Source: Pseudorhizobium flavum (lineage in GTDB: Bacteria > Pseudomonadota > Alphaproteobacteria > Rhizobiales > Rhizobiaceae). Taken from it: 64,000 bases of DNA. This document shows positions 48,523-58,648 of the stretch, piece after piece. Numbering within the stretch: the first letter of the stretch is position 1; each line of letters begins with the position of its first letter. The translations under genes and the position numbers were made by a program. The notes beneath the pieces were generated by a model. It searched no databases and had not been told where the DNA came from. It worked only from the letters and a program-made list of their open reading frames with translations. The stretch is from contig NZ_LR723670.1 of NCBI RefSeq assembly GCF_902502825.2, positions 1,922,001-1,986,000 on the forward strand. Direction: 5' to 3'.

Positions 48523-49896
48523 TCAGCCGTTGACGACCATCCGCTTCTCGTCGCGGCCGGTCTTCATCCTCTCGGCGAGCAGGAAGGCGAGCTCCAGCGC
48601 CTGGTCGGCGTTCAGGCGGGGATCGCAATGGGTGTGATAGCGATCCTGCAGATCACCAGCCGTGACTGCGCGCGCTCCGCCGGTGCATTCCGTGACGTCC
48701 TTGCCGGTCATCTCGATATGGATGCCGCCCGGGTGCGTCCCTTCTGCACGATGGATCTGGAAGAAGCTCTCGACTTCCGACAGGACACGATCGAACGGTC
48801 GGGTCTTGTAGTTGTTGAGGGTGATCGTGTTGCCGTGCATGGGATCACAGGACCAGACGACCTTGCGGCCTTCACGTTCCACCGCGCGGATCAGCTTCGG
48901 CAGATGGTCCGCCACCTTCTCATGCCCGAACCGGCAGATCAGCGTCAATCGACCAGCTTCGTTTGAAGGGTTCAGCGCGTCGATCAGTTCCAAGAGGTTG
49001 TCGGGCTGGAGCGAAGGGCCGCACTTCAAGCCGATCGGGTTCTTGATCCCGCGGCAATACTCCACATGCGCGTGATCTGCCTGACGGGTCCGATCACCGA
49101 TCCAGATCATGTGGCCGGACGTCGCGTACCAGTCACCCGACGTCGAATCGACGCGCGTGAGCGCTTCCTCGTAACCCAGGAGCAGAGCCTCATGGCTGGT
49201 GAAGAAATCGGTCTCGCGAAGGCTCGGATTGTTGTCGGCGCTGATGCCGATCGCCTTCATGAAGTCCATGGTTTCGCTGATGCGGTCGGCAAGCTTCTTG
49301 TAGCGCTCGCCCTGCGGGCTGTCCTTGACGAAGCCGAGCATCCACTGGTGGACGTTCTCGAGGTTGGCATAGCCGCCCATGGCGAAGGCACGCAGCAGGT
49401 TCAGCGTCGCGGCCGACTGACGATATGCCATCAGTTGCCGCTCAGGGTTCGGAATGCGGGCCTCGGGATTGAACTCGATGCCGTTGATGATGTCGCCGCG
49501 GTAGCTCGGCAGTTCGACGTCGCCCTGCTTCTCGATGTTGGAGGAGCGCGGCTTGGCGAACTGGCCAGCGATCCGGCCGACCTTGACCACCGGCTGCTGC
49601 GCTCCGAAGGTCAGCACAACGGCCATTTGCAGGAAGGCACGGAAGAAGTCACGGATCGTGTCCGCCCCGTGCTCCATGAAGCTTTCGGCGCAGTCGCCGC
49701 CCTGCAGCAGGAAGCCATTACCCTCAGCGACACTAGCAAGGTGCTTCTTGAGGCGACGGGCCTCACCCGCAAAGACGAGCGGCGGAAAAGTGGTAAGCTG
49801 GGCTTCTGTCGCGGCCAATGCCGCGGCATCCGGATAGTCAGGGACCTGCTGGATCGGTTTCTGCCGCCAAGTGCTCGGGGTCCAGTTCTGTGCCAT
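48523..49896 (-). CDS. Class II (plant-type) DAHP synthase
   Basis: 457-aa enzyme that condenses phosphoenolpyruvate with erythrose 4-phosphate, the first step to aromatic amino acids. It is the AroA-II type: [19 protein letters not shown] at the start, [12 protein letters not shown] with the metal cysteine, [20 protein letters not shown], and [12 protein letters not shown] with the metal histidine. ATG at 49896 (MAQNWTP) chosen, with AGGTGAG just upstream; the in-frame GTG at 49905 overlaps that site. Lies before gor on the minus strand but 145 bases away. Confidence 0.95.
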   Translation of the reverse strand: MAQNWTPSTWRQKPIQQVPDYPDAAALAATEAQLTTFPPLVFAGEARRLKKHLASVAEGNGFLLQGGDCAESFMEHGADTIRDFFRAFLQMAVVLTFGAQQPVVKVGRIAGQFAKPRSSNIEKQGDVELPSYRGDIINGIEFNPEARIPNPERQLMAYRQSAATLNLLRAFAMGGYANLENVHQWMLGFVKDSPQGERYKKLADRISETMDFMKAIGISADNNPSLRETDFFTSHEALLLGYEEALTRVDSTSGDWYATSGHMIWIGDRTRQADHAHVEYCRGIKNPIGLKCGPSLQPDNLLELIDALNPSNEAGRLTLICRFGHEKVADHLPKLIRAVEREGRKVVWSCDPMHGNTITLNNYKTRPFDRVLSEVESFFQIHRAEGTHPGGIHIEMTGKDVTECTGGARAVTAGDLQDRYHTHCDPRLNADQALELAFLLAERMKTGRDEKRMVVNG

Positions 49897-50041
49897 TTCG
49901 CTCACCTGTCATCGCCGCGGCGCCGGCGCCGGGCTTTCGTTCTCGATTTTGCGGCGGCTTATAACTCTTCCGGCTGCCCTTGCCTAGCATTTTAGCGCCA
50001 CTGCATCAGGCGGGCGAACTGCCTATGACGGTCGGAAGACC

Positions 50042-51430
50042 TCAGACGCGCTCGCCTTTGCGGATGCGATAGCTTGGCTGGTACATGGTTACCAGTTCCT
50101 CTGCCGCGGTGGGATGGACGGCCATCGTCCGGTCGAAATCATCCTTCGTGCAGCCAGCCTTGAGCGTAATTCCAAGCAACTGCGCCATCTCGCCCGCATC
50201 GTGGCCGAGCACGTGAGCCCCGACAACCTTGCGACTGGCAGCATCGACGACCAGCTTCATGATCATCTTCTCTGCGCGCCCAGACAGGGTCGCCTTCATC
50301 GGGCGGAATTCGGCGCGGTAGACCTCGATTTCCGGATAGCGTCGGCAGGCTTCTTCCTCTGACAGTCCGACGGTACCGATCTCAGGCTGTGAGAACACGG
50401 CCGTCGCAATCAGCTCGTGATCCGGCTTTGTCGGATTGTTCTTGAATTCGGTCTCGATGAAGCACATGGCTTCGTGGATCGCCACCGGCGTCAGCTGTAC
50501 CCGGTCGGTGACATCGCCCAGGGCATAGATATGCGGCACGTTCGTGCGGGAGTATTCATCGACGATAATCGCTCCCTTTTCGTTCACCTCTACGCCGGCC
50601 GCCTCCAGACCAAGCCCCTGCGTGTTCGGGTCGCGGCCAAGAGCCAGCATGACCGTATCGACGGCAAGTGCCTGCCCTTCAAGTGTACGTGCGACCAAGC
50701 CGCCGGCCGGCGCCTTCCGTACTTCCTCGATGATGTCGGTGCAGATGATCCGGATGCCCTTTTCCTCCATCGCGCGATGCAGGCCTTGGCGCATGTCGCG
50801 GTCAAAGCGCGAGAGGATTTCCTTGCCACGGTAGATCAGCGTCGTGTCCACCCCGAGCCCGTGGAAGATGTTGGCGAACTCGACGGCGATATAACCGCCG
50901 CCGGCGATCAGGATCGAACGTGGCAGTTCCGGCAGATCGAACGCCTCATTTGAGGTGATGCAAAGTTCGTGCCCAGGAAGCGCCGCATGCGGATTGGCCG
51001 ATCCGCCGGTCGCGATGACGATCTTCTCTGCGGTCACCGTTTGGCCGGTCGTAACCAGACGTATCGTGTGAGCGTCGACGAGCTCAGCCCGCGTCCCCAG
51101 CACCTCGACGCCGGCATTCTCAAGGTTGCGCCGATAGATCCCCTCAAGCCGCGAGATTTCGCGGTCCTTGGCTGCGACCAGCCTCTTCCAGTCAAAGCTC
51201 GTTTCGCCAACCTGCCAGCCAAAGCCGACCGAATCCTCGAAGTGCTCCGGGAATTGCGAGGCGTAGACGAAGAGCTTCTTCGGAACGCAGCCGCGGATGA
51301 CGCAGGTGCCGCCGAAGCGATATTCTTCCGCGACCGCTACCTTCTTGCCGAGCGAACCAGCAAGCCGCCCGGCACGAACACCTCCCGAACCACCGCCGAT
51401 GACGAACAGGTCATAGTCGAAATCGGTCAT
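50042..51430 (-). CDS. gor: Glutathione-disulfide reductase
   Basis: 462-aa flavoprotein that reduces GSSG with NADPH. FAD loop VIGGGSGGVRAG (about 10-21), redox disulfide C43-C48 in GGTCVIRGCVPKK, NADPH loop IAGGGYIAVEFA with following arginines in YRGKEILSRFD, and the C-terminal active-site H439 and E444 in VHPTAAEE. ATG at 51430 with AAGGAG; the frame is open to 51643 but that part overlaps the DUF2059 gene. Supports redox balance with grxD and bcp elsewhere in the window. Confidence 0.96.
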   Translation of the reverse strand: MTDFDYDLFVIGGGSGGVRAGRLAGSLGKKVAVAEEYRFGGTCVIRGCVPKKLFVYASQFPEHFEDSVGFGWQVGETSFDWKRLVAAKDREISRLEGIYRRNLENAGVEVLGTRAELVDAHTIRLVTTGQTVTAEKIVIATGGSANPHAALPGHELCITSNEAFDLPELPRSILIAGGGYIAVEFANIFHGLGVDTTLIYRGKEILSRFDRDMRQGLHRAMEEKGIRIICTDIIEEVRKAPAGGLVARTLEGQALAVDTVMLALGRDPNTQGLGLEAAGVEVNEKGAIIVDEYSRTNVPHIYALGDVTDRVQLTPVAIHEAMCFIETEFKNNPTKPDHELIATAVFSQPEIGTVGLSEEEACRRYPEIEVYRAEFRPMKATLSGRAEKMIMKLVVDAASRKVVGAHVLGHDAGEMAQLLGITLKAGCTKDDFDRTMAVHPTAAEELVTMYQPSYRIRKGERV

Positions 51431-51480
51431 CGGAGGCTCCTTCGTCAAGTGGCACGCCGCCCATATAAGGGGGATGCCGG

Positions 51481-51510
51481 AAAAGCAAAAGCCCGGATTG
51501 CTCCGGGCTT
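51481..51510 (-). terminator. Intrinsic terminator of the DUF2059 gene
   Basis: On the minus strand AAGCCCGG (51510-51503) pairs with CCGGGCTT (51496-51489) with a 6-nt loop, followed by TTGCTTTT. It lies 24 bases after the DUF2059 stop. Confidence 0.8.
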
Positions 51511-51533
51511 GGGATTGGGAACCGTGGGTGTGC

Positions 51534-52136
51534 TTATTGCGGCGGAAGTTGCAGCTGCAATCGCGGCTGTTCTGCTGCTCCTTCGGCAGCAGCCGGCGCC
51601 CCGCCCTCGGCGGCCGGCGGCATTTCCGCAGGGACGGCATCAATGATGTCGCGCAGGACGGCCGTGCTCTGGTTGTTCAGGTCCCGGGATATGCCGTTTG
51701 CCCAGATCTCGGCTGCCTTGGCCAATTCGCGGGAGACAAGCGGGCCGTTTGTAAGGAGCTTCTTCCCAGCCTCGGTGGCGTAGAAGGAAGAAATCGCCTT
51801 CAATTCGTCGAGGGTGAAGGCCTTGGCGTAGATCGTTGCCGCTTCACGCTCGAGGTCGGCACGGCGCGGCGCAAGCTCAAGAGCCTGCTCGTCGACGGCC
51901 GCCGAAATCTGCTCCTGAAAATTCGGCGAGGCCTGGATGAACTGCGCCTTCAACCCTTCCGCAAGACCCGGCAGGATGTTGTCGTAGCGGTCGGTTGCGT
52001 TGATCGAGGCGATGGCTTCGCGGGCTGCGGCCAGATGCTCCTCGGAAATCTCCTGCGCCTGGAGCGGCGCCGCCATGCTGCCCGCGACAAGCACGGCAAG
52101 AGCGGCCGCGCGTCGGAAACCCGCAAACTTGGTCAT
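51534..52136 (-). CDS. DUF2059 periplasmic protein
   Basis: About 200 aa. A signal peptide (about 1-23: FRRAAALAVLVAGSMAAPLQAQ) is followed by a helical DUF2059 domain (FTLDELKAISSFYATEAGKKLLTNGP) and a low-complexity Ala/Glu/Gln tail. Function of the domain is unknown. Two starts are possible: ATG 52136 with CAGGAG ten bases upstream (used here), or ATG 52160, which overlaps the rpiA stop (ATGA) and would add eight residues. Either way it is in the same transcript as rpiA. Confidence 0.82.
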   Translation of the reverse strand: MTKFAGFRRAAALAVLVAGSMAAPLQAQEISEEHLAAAREAIASINATDRYDNILPGLAEGLKAQFIQASPNFQEQISAAVDEQALELAPRRADLEREAATIYAKAFTLDELKAISSFYATEAGKKLLTNGPLVSRELAKAAEIWANGISRDLNNQSTAVLRDIIDAVPAEMPPAAEGGAPAAAEGAAEQPRLQLQLPPQ

Positions 52137-52156
52137 GAAAATAGTGCTCCTGTCTT

Positions 52157-52852
52157 TCATTGTGCCTTGAGCGTCCGTGCCCCGTTCTCGCCGGCGATGA
52201 TGGCGAAAGACGCTAGATTGATAAACAGCCCGTGCTCCACCACACCCGGGACGGAATTCAGCTGACTTGCGAGAGCCTCTGCATCAGGAATACGGCCAAA
52301 AGATGCGTCCAGAATATGGTGCCCGCCATCCGTCGTGAAGGTGTCGTCGGCGCTTCCACGCAGGCGAATTTCGCCGGTGAGGCCCAGCCGCTCGGCGAGC
52401 TTGTCGATCGCGATCCGCGTTGCCACCAATCCGAATGGATTGACTTCGATCGGCAGCGGGAAAGCGCCCAGCGTCTCGACCACCTTCGTCTCATCGGCGA
52501 TTACGATCATCCGTGAGGATGCAGCCGCGACGATCTTCTCGCGCAGAAGGGCACCACCGCCGCCCTTGATAAGCTGCAACCGCCCATCGACCTCGTCCGC
52601 ACCATCGATGGTGAGATCCAGTTCCGGCAGCTCGTCCAGCGACTTCAACGGTACACCGAGATCAAGGCAGAGGCGCGCCGTACGTTCGGACGTAGGCACA
52701 CCCTGGACGTCCAGGCCTTCAGCCACCTTCTCCGCCAGAAGCCTTACGAATTCTTCGGCGGTGGATCCTGTGCCGATGCCGAGGCGCATGCCGTGCTCCA
52801 CATGGGCCAATGCCGCTTCCGCCGCCTTGATCTTCATTTGCCGGGCGTCCAT
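52157..52852 (-). CDS. rpiA: Ribose-5-phosphate isomerase A
   Basis: 231-aa isomerase that interconverts ribose 5-phosphate and ribulose 5-phosphate. [31 protein letters not shown] with the catalytic aspartates, and [13 protein letters not shown] are all present. It pairs with rpe (16019) in the same pathway. Divergent from gph across a 143-base gap that contains a TTGACA (52928-52933) facing gph without a good -10. Confidence 0.97.
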   Translation of the reverse strand: MDARQMKIKAAEAALAHVEHGMRLGIGTGSTAEEFVRLLAEKVAEGLDVQGVPTSERTARLCLDLGVPLKSLDELPELDLTIDGADEVDGRLQLIKGGGGALLREKIVAAASSRMIVIADETKVVETLGAFPLPIEVNPFGLVATRIAIDKLAERLGLTGEIRLRGSADDTFTTDGGHHILDASFGRIPDAEALASQLNSVPGVVEHGLFINLASFAIIAGENGARTLKAQ

Positions 52853-52995
52853 GCGCCAGATGCTCCCCTTTGTTTCGCCGTTGCTGTTTACACGGCCACC
52901 CTCGGAAGGAAAAGGGCCATTGCACGGTTGACATTTGCTTTAGCGATCGTCCTGTCCTAAGCCCTCTCTCCAAGAAAATCCGCTAAGAGGCATTC

Positions 52996-53703
52996 ATGAC
53001 GGCTCCCCTGGTGATCTTTGACCTCGATGGCACTCTTATCGACACCGCACCGGATCTCGTTGCCAGCCTCAACCATACGATCGCAGCTGCTGACCTCGAA
53101 CCAGTCACTTATGCCGACCTCACCCACCTCGTCGGCCAAGGCGCGCGCGTCATGATTCGTCGCGCCTTCGAACTGCGTGAGCAGCCGCTCAGCGACGAGG
53201 CGGCAGAACCCCTCCTCCAGCGTTTTCTCGCCCACTACAAAGCGGAAATGCCGGGTGCCAGCCGCCCCTACCCCGGATTGATCGAGGCGATGGAGCGGTT
53301 GGAGGAGGCAGGGATGCGCCTCGCCGTCTGCACCAACAAGCTGGAGGAACTGGCGATCCCGCTCATCGGCAAGCTTGGTCTGTCGGATCGTTTTGTGACG
53401 GTAACAGGCGGAGACACCTTTCCCGTTCGCAAGCCCGACGCCGGTCACCTTCTGGGCACGATCGAGAAGGCCGGCGCTCGACCGGAAGCGACCGTGATGA
53501 TCGGGGACAGCATTAACGACATCTTGGCAGCCCGCAACGCCGGAATTCCCTCGATCGCCGTGACGTTCGGATATTCCGACGTCCCGGTCGAGGACCTTCA
53601 GCCGGACCATGTCATGACTCATTTTTCCGAGCTTACCGGTGAACTCGTCCGGCGGCTGCTGTCACGCGAGACACAAGCTCCCGCATTGACCGTTCCTGCT
53701 TGA
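52996..53703 (+). CDS. gph: Phosphoglycolate phosphatase, HAD family
   Basis: 235-aa HAD hydrolase. Motif I is FDLDGTLIDTAPD (D9 nucleophile, D11), motif III is R-KPDAGHL, and MIGDSINDILAARNAG is motif IV. Removes phosphate from 2-phosphoglycolate, made by DNA repair and oxygenase side reactions; other small phosphates are possible. ATG at 52996 with AGAGG upstream. Confidence 0.88.
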   Translation: MTAPLVIFDLDGTLIDTAPDLVASLNHTIAAADLEPVTYADLTHLVGQGARVMIRRAFELREQPLSDEAAEPLLQRFLAHYKAEMPGASRPYPGLIEAMERLEEAGMRLAVCTNKLEELAIPLIGKLGLSDRFVTVTGGDTFPVRKPDAGHLLGTIEKAGARPEATVMIGDSINDILAARNAGIPSIAVTFGYSDVPVEDLQPDHVMTHFSELTGELVRRLLSRETQAPALTVPA

Positions 53704-53726
53704 AAAGGGCGGCACTAGGCCGCCCT
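53703..53726. terminator. Intrinsic terminator between gph and L,D-transpeptidase
   Basis: AGGGCGGC (53706-53713) and GCCGCCCT (53719-53726) form a perfect 8-bp stem with a 5-nt loop. On the minus strand TTTT follows, favouring termination of the L,D-transpeptidase gene; it may also act on gph. Confidence 0.75.
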
Positions 53727-53745
53727 CCAATTGCACCGGAAAGCT

Positions 53746-55608
53746 TCAGGAAGTCCTCGCCTTGGTGGTCGCGGCCATGGCCTTGAGCGTGGCTGCGTCG
53801 CGGTCATAGACATCGTCGAAATACTCGATGACCCCGTCCTTGTTCGGCCAGGCGGTGAAATAGGAGACGTAGACCGGGATCTTTGAAGTCACCTTCTCTC
53901 CCTTGTTGCGCCCGCCGGCGATACGGCTCCCGATCTCCTGCTCAGTCACACCGAGAACCGCCGCGGCCATCTTGCGCGGCTCGGCCAGACGGATGCAGCC
54001 ATGGCTGAGCGCACGCGTATCGCGCTGGAAATAGCTCTTCGAGGGCGTGTCATGCATGTAGATCGCATGGGCGTTCGGGAACAGGATTTTCAGTTCGCCG
54101 AGCGCATTGTCGCTGGAGGGCGGCTGGCGCACCGCGATTGACTGTGTCGAGCCATACCAGTTCACGCTCGACGAAGACACCGGCCGGCCACTGACCTCGA
54201 CCTGGTAACCCATCCGGTCGAGGTAGGACGGGTCGGAGCGCAGGTGCGGAAGCATCTCGTTGATGATAATCGACTGCGGGACGCCCCAGTATGGGTTGAA
54301 CTCGACGGTCTCGATCTCGTCCTGGAAGAAGTAGGTCTGGTTACTCTTGGAGCCCACCACGACGCGCATCGAGAACTGCTCGTCGCCATCTTCATGATAA
54401 TAGGCCATGTATGCAGGCTGGTTGATGAAGACGTGCCGCTCACCCAGTTCGGTCGGCAACCAGCGCGCCTGCTCCATCGCAATGACGAGTTTCTCGATCT
54501 TTGCCTCGTCGCTGTGACCGACGAGCGCCCGGACTGTGGCACGCCCAACAACCCCGTCAGGCTTCAGCCCCGCTTCCTTCTGGAAGGCCTTCACAAGCTC
54601 GACAAGCTCCGGCGTGTATTTTCCGGCCTCCTGATAGCCGGAGAGAGTCTCAGCATGCGCGGAGGTCAAATCGTCCGATGCAACCTCCCGGATTGCGGCA
54701 ACAACGCCGGCCACGGCGGGATCGTCGGTGCCCGGCTTGAGCAGCAAATCATACGGCAACTCGATCCTCTGGTCCCGATCCGAGACCTTCGCCTTCAGCC
54801 GCGCAAGCTCCGCCTTCAACGCCACGAACTGCGGGCTCTGCGGGGCAAGACCCTCCAGATATGCGGCCGGGTTCTCCTCGGCCCGTACGAACGGCAACAC
54901 GAACGCGAGCTTCACGTCCTTGCGCTTGAAGTCATGGTAATCGGAGATGCGGTTAGGGTCGAGGCGGCCACGGACCATATCCTGAGCGAAGCGCAAGACA
55001 CTTGCTGAGAGATCGAGTTCGAACTGCATGAGCGCTCTGCGGTGGCCGTCGCCGGGGACCGCGGCCATACCGTCGGACATCGTCGCGGAGACCGGCTCGG
55101 TGCTGGCTGTCAGCAGTTCGGGAACCGTGAGGCGGTAATCCGCCGGGTCCAAACCGTAGGCATCGGCGCGTTCGAACAGCTCGATGACGGCCTGTGCCTT
55201 GCTGGTGACGTCACCATTGGAGACCCAGAGCGGCGTAGCGTTCTTCCCGTAGAAGGATTCGATCGCGGCAGCTACGTCCTCGGACGCCGAAACCTTCGCA
55301 TCGGCAAAAGGACTTGCATCATTTCCTGCTACAGCAAAGCCAGCGGTTCGAACGGCGCGAACGGCATCCGGCTTATAGGCGTGGTATTTCGGGCCGGTCA
55401 CCTTCGGCAGTGGCTGCGGATCGACCCGCCGCTCGCGCGTTTCCCTCCCCGGCAGGCGATCGTTGTAGACCGGCGCGCGATTGGCCGGTCCACCCCTGAT
55501 GATGTCCAGGAGGGTAATCGCCTGTGCCGGTGATGAGTGTGCGCAGAGGGTAGCCACTGCAGAAACGACTGCAAGGGCGATAGGTGCTCTTCTGGATAAA
55601 GTCTGCAA
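53746..55608 (-). CDS. L,D-transpeptidase, YcbB-like, with peptidoglycan-binding domain
   Basis: 620-aa exported enzyme that makes 3-3 crosslinks in peptidoglycan or attaches proteins to it. Signal peptide about 1-29; a long middle region; a peptidoglycan-binding helix LVKAFQKEAGLKPDGVVGRATVR; then the YkuD catalytic domain with HDTPSKSYFQRDTRALSHGCIRLAEP, nucleophile C about 536. The size and order match large YcbB-type enzymes. Start TTG at 55608 after GGGGACAGAA. Rhizobia rely heavily on L,D-crosslinks during polar growth, so this may be important here. Confidence 0.92.
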   Translation of the reverse strand: MQTLSRRAPIALAVVSAVATLCAHSSPAQAITLLDIIRGGPANRAPVYNDRLPGRETRERRVDPQPLPKVTGPKYHAYKPDAVRAVRTAGFAVAGNDASPFADAKVSASEDVAAAIESFYGKNATPLWVSNGDVTSKAQAVIELFERADAYGLDPADYRLTVPELLTASTEPVSATMSDGMAAVPGDGHRRALMQFELDLSASVLRFAQDMVRGRLDPNRISDYHDFKRKDVKLAFVLPFVRAEENPAAYLEGLAPQSPQFVALKAELARLKAKVSDRDQRIELPYDLLLKPGTDDPAVAGVVAAIREVASDDLTSAHAETLSGYQEAGKYTPELVELVKAFQKEAGLKPDGVVGRATVRALVGHSDEAKIEKLVIAMEQARWLPTELGERHVFINQPAYMAYYHEDGDEQFSMRVVVGSKSNQTYFFQDEIETVEFNPYWGVPQSIIINEMLPHLRSDPSYLDRMGYQVEVSGRPVSSSSVNWYGSTQSIAVRQPPSSDNALGELKILFPNAHAIYMHDTPSKSYFQRDTRALSHGCIRLAEPRKMAAAVLGVTEQEIGSRIAGGRNKGEKVTSKIPVYVSYFTAWPNKDGVIEYFDDVYDRDAATLKAMAATTKARTS

Positions 55609-55989
55609 TTCTGTCCCCGTCGGCTGGGTTCGGCCCTTAGGCGGTTTCGCTCACCGGTCTAGCGGATCGCATCGAAAATGAAAAGGAAACGCCCGGCTCA
55701 GTGACTGGTCGCACTCGCCAGCCGTGCATGAGTCGCTCCATGCGGCAAGGCTAGGAAACCACTCGTTAATTTTTTCTTCATCATAATCGACCTGCCACCT
55801 TTCACGTCGCTCCCTCGGCTGAAACCTCGGCGTCGTGTCAAAAATGGCACGCGGGTTTGGCGGCCCATGATCGTTTTGCGGACATCCGGAATGGTCCGAC
55901 ATTGGTATACAATCCAGCGGCTGGCCTTGCGCCACAGTGTTTTGTCGAATAACTCCGGCGCTACCATCCAGCGCAGCAGAGGCAGAACC
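55609..55989. other. Intergenic region between L,D-transpeptidase and fumC
   Basis: 381 bases between divergent genes. An extended -10 type element TGG-TATACA (55903-55911) precedes fumC by about 79 bases, without a clear -35. A short open frame on the minus strand (55651-55935) has no ribosome-binding site and no recognisable protein, and I do not call it. Otherwise nothing structured is evident. Confidence 0.45.
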
Positions 55990-57381
55990 ATGTCATCCAC
56001 CCGCACCGAAACCGATACCTTTGGACCGATTGACGTCGACGGCGATCGCTATTGGGGCGCGCAGGCGCAGCGCTCGCTCGGCAACTTCAAGATTGGCTGG
56101 GAAAAGCAGCCAGCCGCCGTCATCCGCGCGCTCGGGATCGTCAAGCAGGCCGCTGCCCGTGCCAACATGGAGTTAGGGGGCCTCGACCAGGGGCTGGGCA
56201 AAGCAATCGTCGAAGCCGCCCAGGAAGTGATCGATGGCAAGCTCAACGATCATTTTCCGCTCGTCGTATGGCAGACCGGCTCGGGCACCCAGTCCAACAT
56301 GAACGCCAACGAGGTCATCTCCAATCGCGCGATCGAGATGCTGGGCGGCACCATGGGCTCCAAGAAGCCTGTGCATCCCAATGACCACGTCAACATGAGC
56401 CAGTCGTCCAACGACACCTATCCGACGGCCATGCATATCGCCTGCGCGGAGCAGATTGTCCGCCACCTGATCCCGGCCCTGAAGCAGCTTCACGCCGCGC
56501 TTGAAGACAAGGTCAGGGCCTTCTCGCACATCATCAAGATCGGCCGCACCCATACACAGGATGCCACGCCCCTGACGCTTGGCCAGGAATTCTCCGGCTA
56601 TGCCGCGCAGGTCGCTTCCGCCATCAAGCGCATCGAACTGACGCTGCCTGGCCTCTACGAGCTCGCCCAAGGCGGCACCGCGGTCGGGACCGGGTTGAAC
56701 GCACCGGTCGGCTTCGCCGAGAAGGTTGCCGAAGAAATTGCCCGGATCACCGGCCTGCCCTTTGTCAGCGCGCCGAACAAGTTCGAGGCCCTCGCCGCCC
56801 ATGATGCGATGGTCTTCGCCCATGGCGCGATCAATGCGGCTGCAGCGGCCCTCTTCAAGATCGCCAACGACATCCGTTTCCTCGGCTCCGGCCCGCGCGC
56901 GGGCCTCGGCGAACTGGCACTGCCCGAAAACGAACCCGGCTCGTCCATCATGCCCGGCAAGGTGAACCCCACGCAGTCGGAGGCGATGACGCAGGTCTGC
57001 GCCCACATCTTCGGCAACCACGCAGCGATCACCTTCGCTGGCAGCCAGGGCCACTTCGAACTGAACGTCTACAACCCCATGATGGCCTATAACTTCCTGC
57101 AGTCGGTACAGCTTCTCGGCGATGCGGCGGTCTCCTTCACCGACAACTGCGTTATTGGCATCGAGGCGCGCGAGGATAACATCAAGCGCGGCGTCGAGAA
57201 CTCGCTGATGCTCGTCACCGCCCTAAACACGCGCCTCGGCTACGACACCTGCGCGAAGATCGCCAAGACAGCCCACAAGAACGGGACGACTTTGCGCGAA
57301 GAAGCTGTCGGTGGTGGATACCTGACCAATGAAGAATTCGATCAGTACGTGCGTCCTGAGAACATGATCGGACCGCGTTGA
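55990..57381 (+). CDS. fumC: Fumarate hydratase class II
   Basis: 463-aa iron-free fumarase of the TCA cycle, hydrating fumarate to malate. [19 protein letters not shown] at the start, [51 protein letters not shown] and the superfamily signature [13 protein letters not shown] (about 317-329). ATG at 55990 (MSSTRTETD) after GAGGCAG; the open frame back to 55867 is not coding. It works in the same fold family as purB. Confidence 0.97.
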   Translation: MSSTRTETDTFGPIDVDGDRYWGAQAQRSLGNFKIGWEKQPAAVIRALGIVKQAAARANMELGGLDQGLGKAIVEAAQEVIDGKLNDHFPLVVWQTGSGTQSNMNANEVISNRAIEMLGGTMGSKKPVHPNDHVNMSQSSNDTYPTAMHIACAEQIVRHLIPALKQLHAALEDKVRAFSHIIKIGRTHTQDATPLTLGQEFSGYAAQVASAIKRIELTLPGLYELAQGGTAVGTGLNAPVGFAEKVAEEIARITGLPFVSAPNKFEALAAHDAMVFAHGAINAAAAALFKIANDIRFLGSGPRAGLGELALPENEPGSSIMPGKVNPTQSEAMTQVCAHIFGNHAAITFAGSQGHFELNVYNPMMAYNFLQSVQLLGDAAVSFTDNCVIGIEAREDNIKRGVENSLMLVTALNTRLGYDTCAKIAKTAHKNGTTLREEAVGGGYLTNEEFDQYVRPENMIGPR

Positions 57382-57453
57382 GGTACGAACGCCTCTATCG
57401 GTAAAGAATGGTCTGGCCGGGAAGTGATCGGCTGGACGCACCGAATCTGCTTT

Positions 57454-57494
57454 TTAAGGAGCCGCTTAATTTTGAGCGACTCCTTAATTGTTTT
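57454..57494 (+). terminator. Intrinsic terminator between fumC and GGDEF gene
   Basis: TTAAGGAG (57454-57461) and CTCCTTAA (57480-57487), with an inner CGCT/AGCG pair, form a two-part stem with an 8-nt loop, followed by TTGTTTTCG. Located 72 bases after fumC and 60 before the GGDEF start. Confidence 0.8.
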
Positions 57495-57553
57495 CGCATA
57501 GATTTGATATAAAGCAGTCCTACTAAAGTGTTGGGGAACACGTGGGGGGTTTG

Positions 57554-58621
57554 ATGACAACGACTGCGCAGAAGGCGCAAGCGAACGATGTAGTTGGCCA
57601 GATCATCTACGCATTGCGGGCAATGGGCGTCGCCCCTATTCCTCGCAATTATCAGTTGTTCTACGAAGCCTATATCGGCTCGAATACGTCTCTGACGCAG
57701 CAACTTGCTGCGCTCGGCAGCAGCGCGACCCAGGAAGAACTGGACGCGATTTCGAGCCAGTATCTCGGAACCGGCCAGGTGGAGGTAATCGAGAGGGCTC
57801 ACGGAAAGCTTCTTGTCGAACTCGAGAACCTCCTCCGCCTGCTGCGGCGCGAGCAGCAATCGATGGAAAGCTATACCAAGCTCCTCGGTGAAACGGCCAC
57901 CCGCATCAACAGCAAGGCCAACTTCTCCAACGACATCATCCGCAACGCCATTGCACTTCTCACCTCCGCTACCACTGATACGATGGCCCACGGCGAGCGA
58001 ACTGCCGACACCGTTGCGGAGCATTCCGTTGAGATGGATCAGGTCCGAAAGGAACTGGACGAGTACAAGCGGATCGCCAACACCGATTCGCTGACGCGTC
58101 TTTCGAACCGGCGGGCCTTCGACGACAAGCTGGCGTCGATTTTTGACAGCACCGGCAACCTGAAGGTCACCGCGCTGGTGCTGGCCGATATCGACAACTT
58201 CAAGAACATAAATGACAACTTCGGCCACCCGGTGGGAGACAAGATCCTCGCCACCGTCGCCTCAGTGATTCGCGCGAATGTGCGCAAGGATCTGTTCGTC
58301 GCCCGTACCGGCGGTGAGGAGTTTGCGGTGATCGTGGAAGGCAATACGGCCGATGAGGTCATGCTGATCTGCGAGCGGGTTCGCTGCGCACTCGAGACCC
58401 GCAGCTTCCGCAACTCCCGTTCGGGCGTACAATATGGTCCGATCACCATATCACTGGGCTATTCTATGGCAGCTCAGGCCGAAAACCCCAACCAGCTATA
58501 CGCCAATGCCGACGCGGCGCTCTATCACGCCAAGCACAACGGCCGAAACAGGACCATATTTTTCGACGAAGTAATGCGCAGGGACTATGCGGCCAAGAAC
58601 TGGCTCATCTATCGCAACTAA
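57554..58621 (+). CDS. Soluble diguanylate cyclase (GGDEF) with helical N-terminal domain
   Basis: 355-aa cytoplasmic protein, no membrane segment or signal. The first ~175 residues are helical and I do not recognise a domain. The GGDEF domain has DSLTRLSNRRAFDDKL, LADIDNFKNINDNFGHPVGD (metal and base-binding residues) and an intact GGEEF active site (253-257), so it should make cyclic di-GMP. The inhibitory I-site is not intact: nine residues before GGEEF the sequence is RKDL where RxxD is expected. ATG at 57554 with a run of Gs upstream; GTG at 57542 is an alternative. Confidence 0.88.
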   Translation: MTTTAQKAQANDVVGQIIYALRAMGVAPIPRNYQLFYEAYIGSNTSLTQQLAALGSSATQEELDAISSQYLGTGQVEVIERAHGKLLVELENLLRLLRREQQSMESYTKLLGETATRINSKANFSNDIIRNAIALLTSATTDTMAHGERTADTVAEHSVEMDQVRKELDEYKRIANTDSLTRLSNRRAFDDKLASIFDSTGNLKVTALVLADIDNFKNINDNFGHPVGDKILATVASVIRANVRKDLFVARTGGEEFAVIVEGNTADEVMLICERVRCALETRSFRNSRSGVQYGPITISLGYSMAAQAENPNQLYANADAALYHAKHNGRNRTIFFDEVMRRDYAAKNWLIYRN

Positions 58622-58648
58622 ACGTTTGCGGCGCGCTTACTGGCCTCG

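Noticed and set aside
49066..49995. 309-codon plus-strand open frame opposite the DAHP synthase gene
   Set aside because: Antisense to a conserved enzyme with full motifs; protein content is not family-like.
55651..55935. Short minus-strand frame upstream of the L,D-transpeptidase
   Set aside because: No ribosome-binding site, no conserved pattern, and it lies in the shared promoter region.
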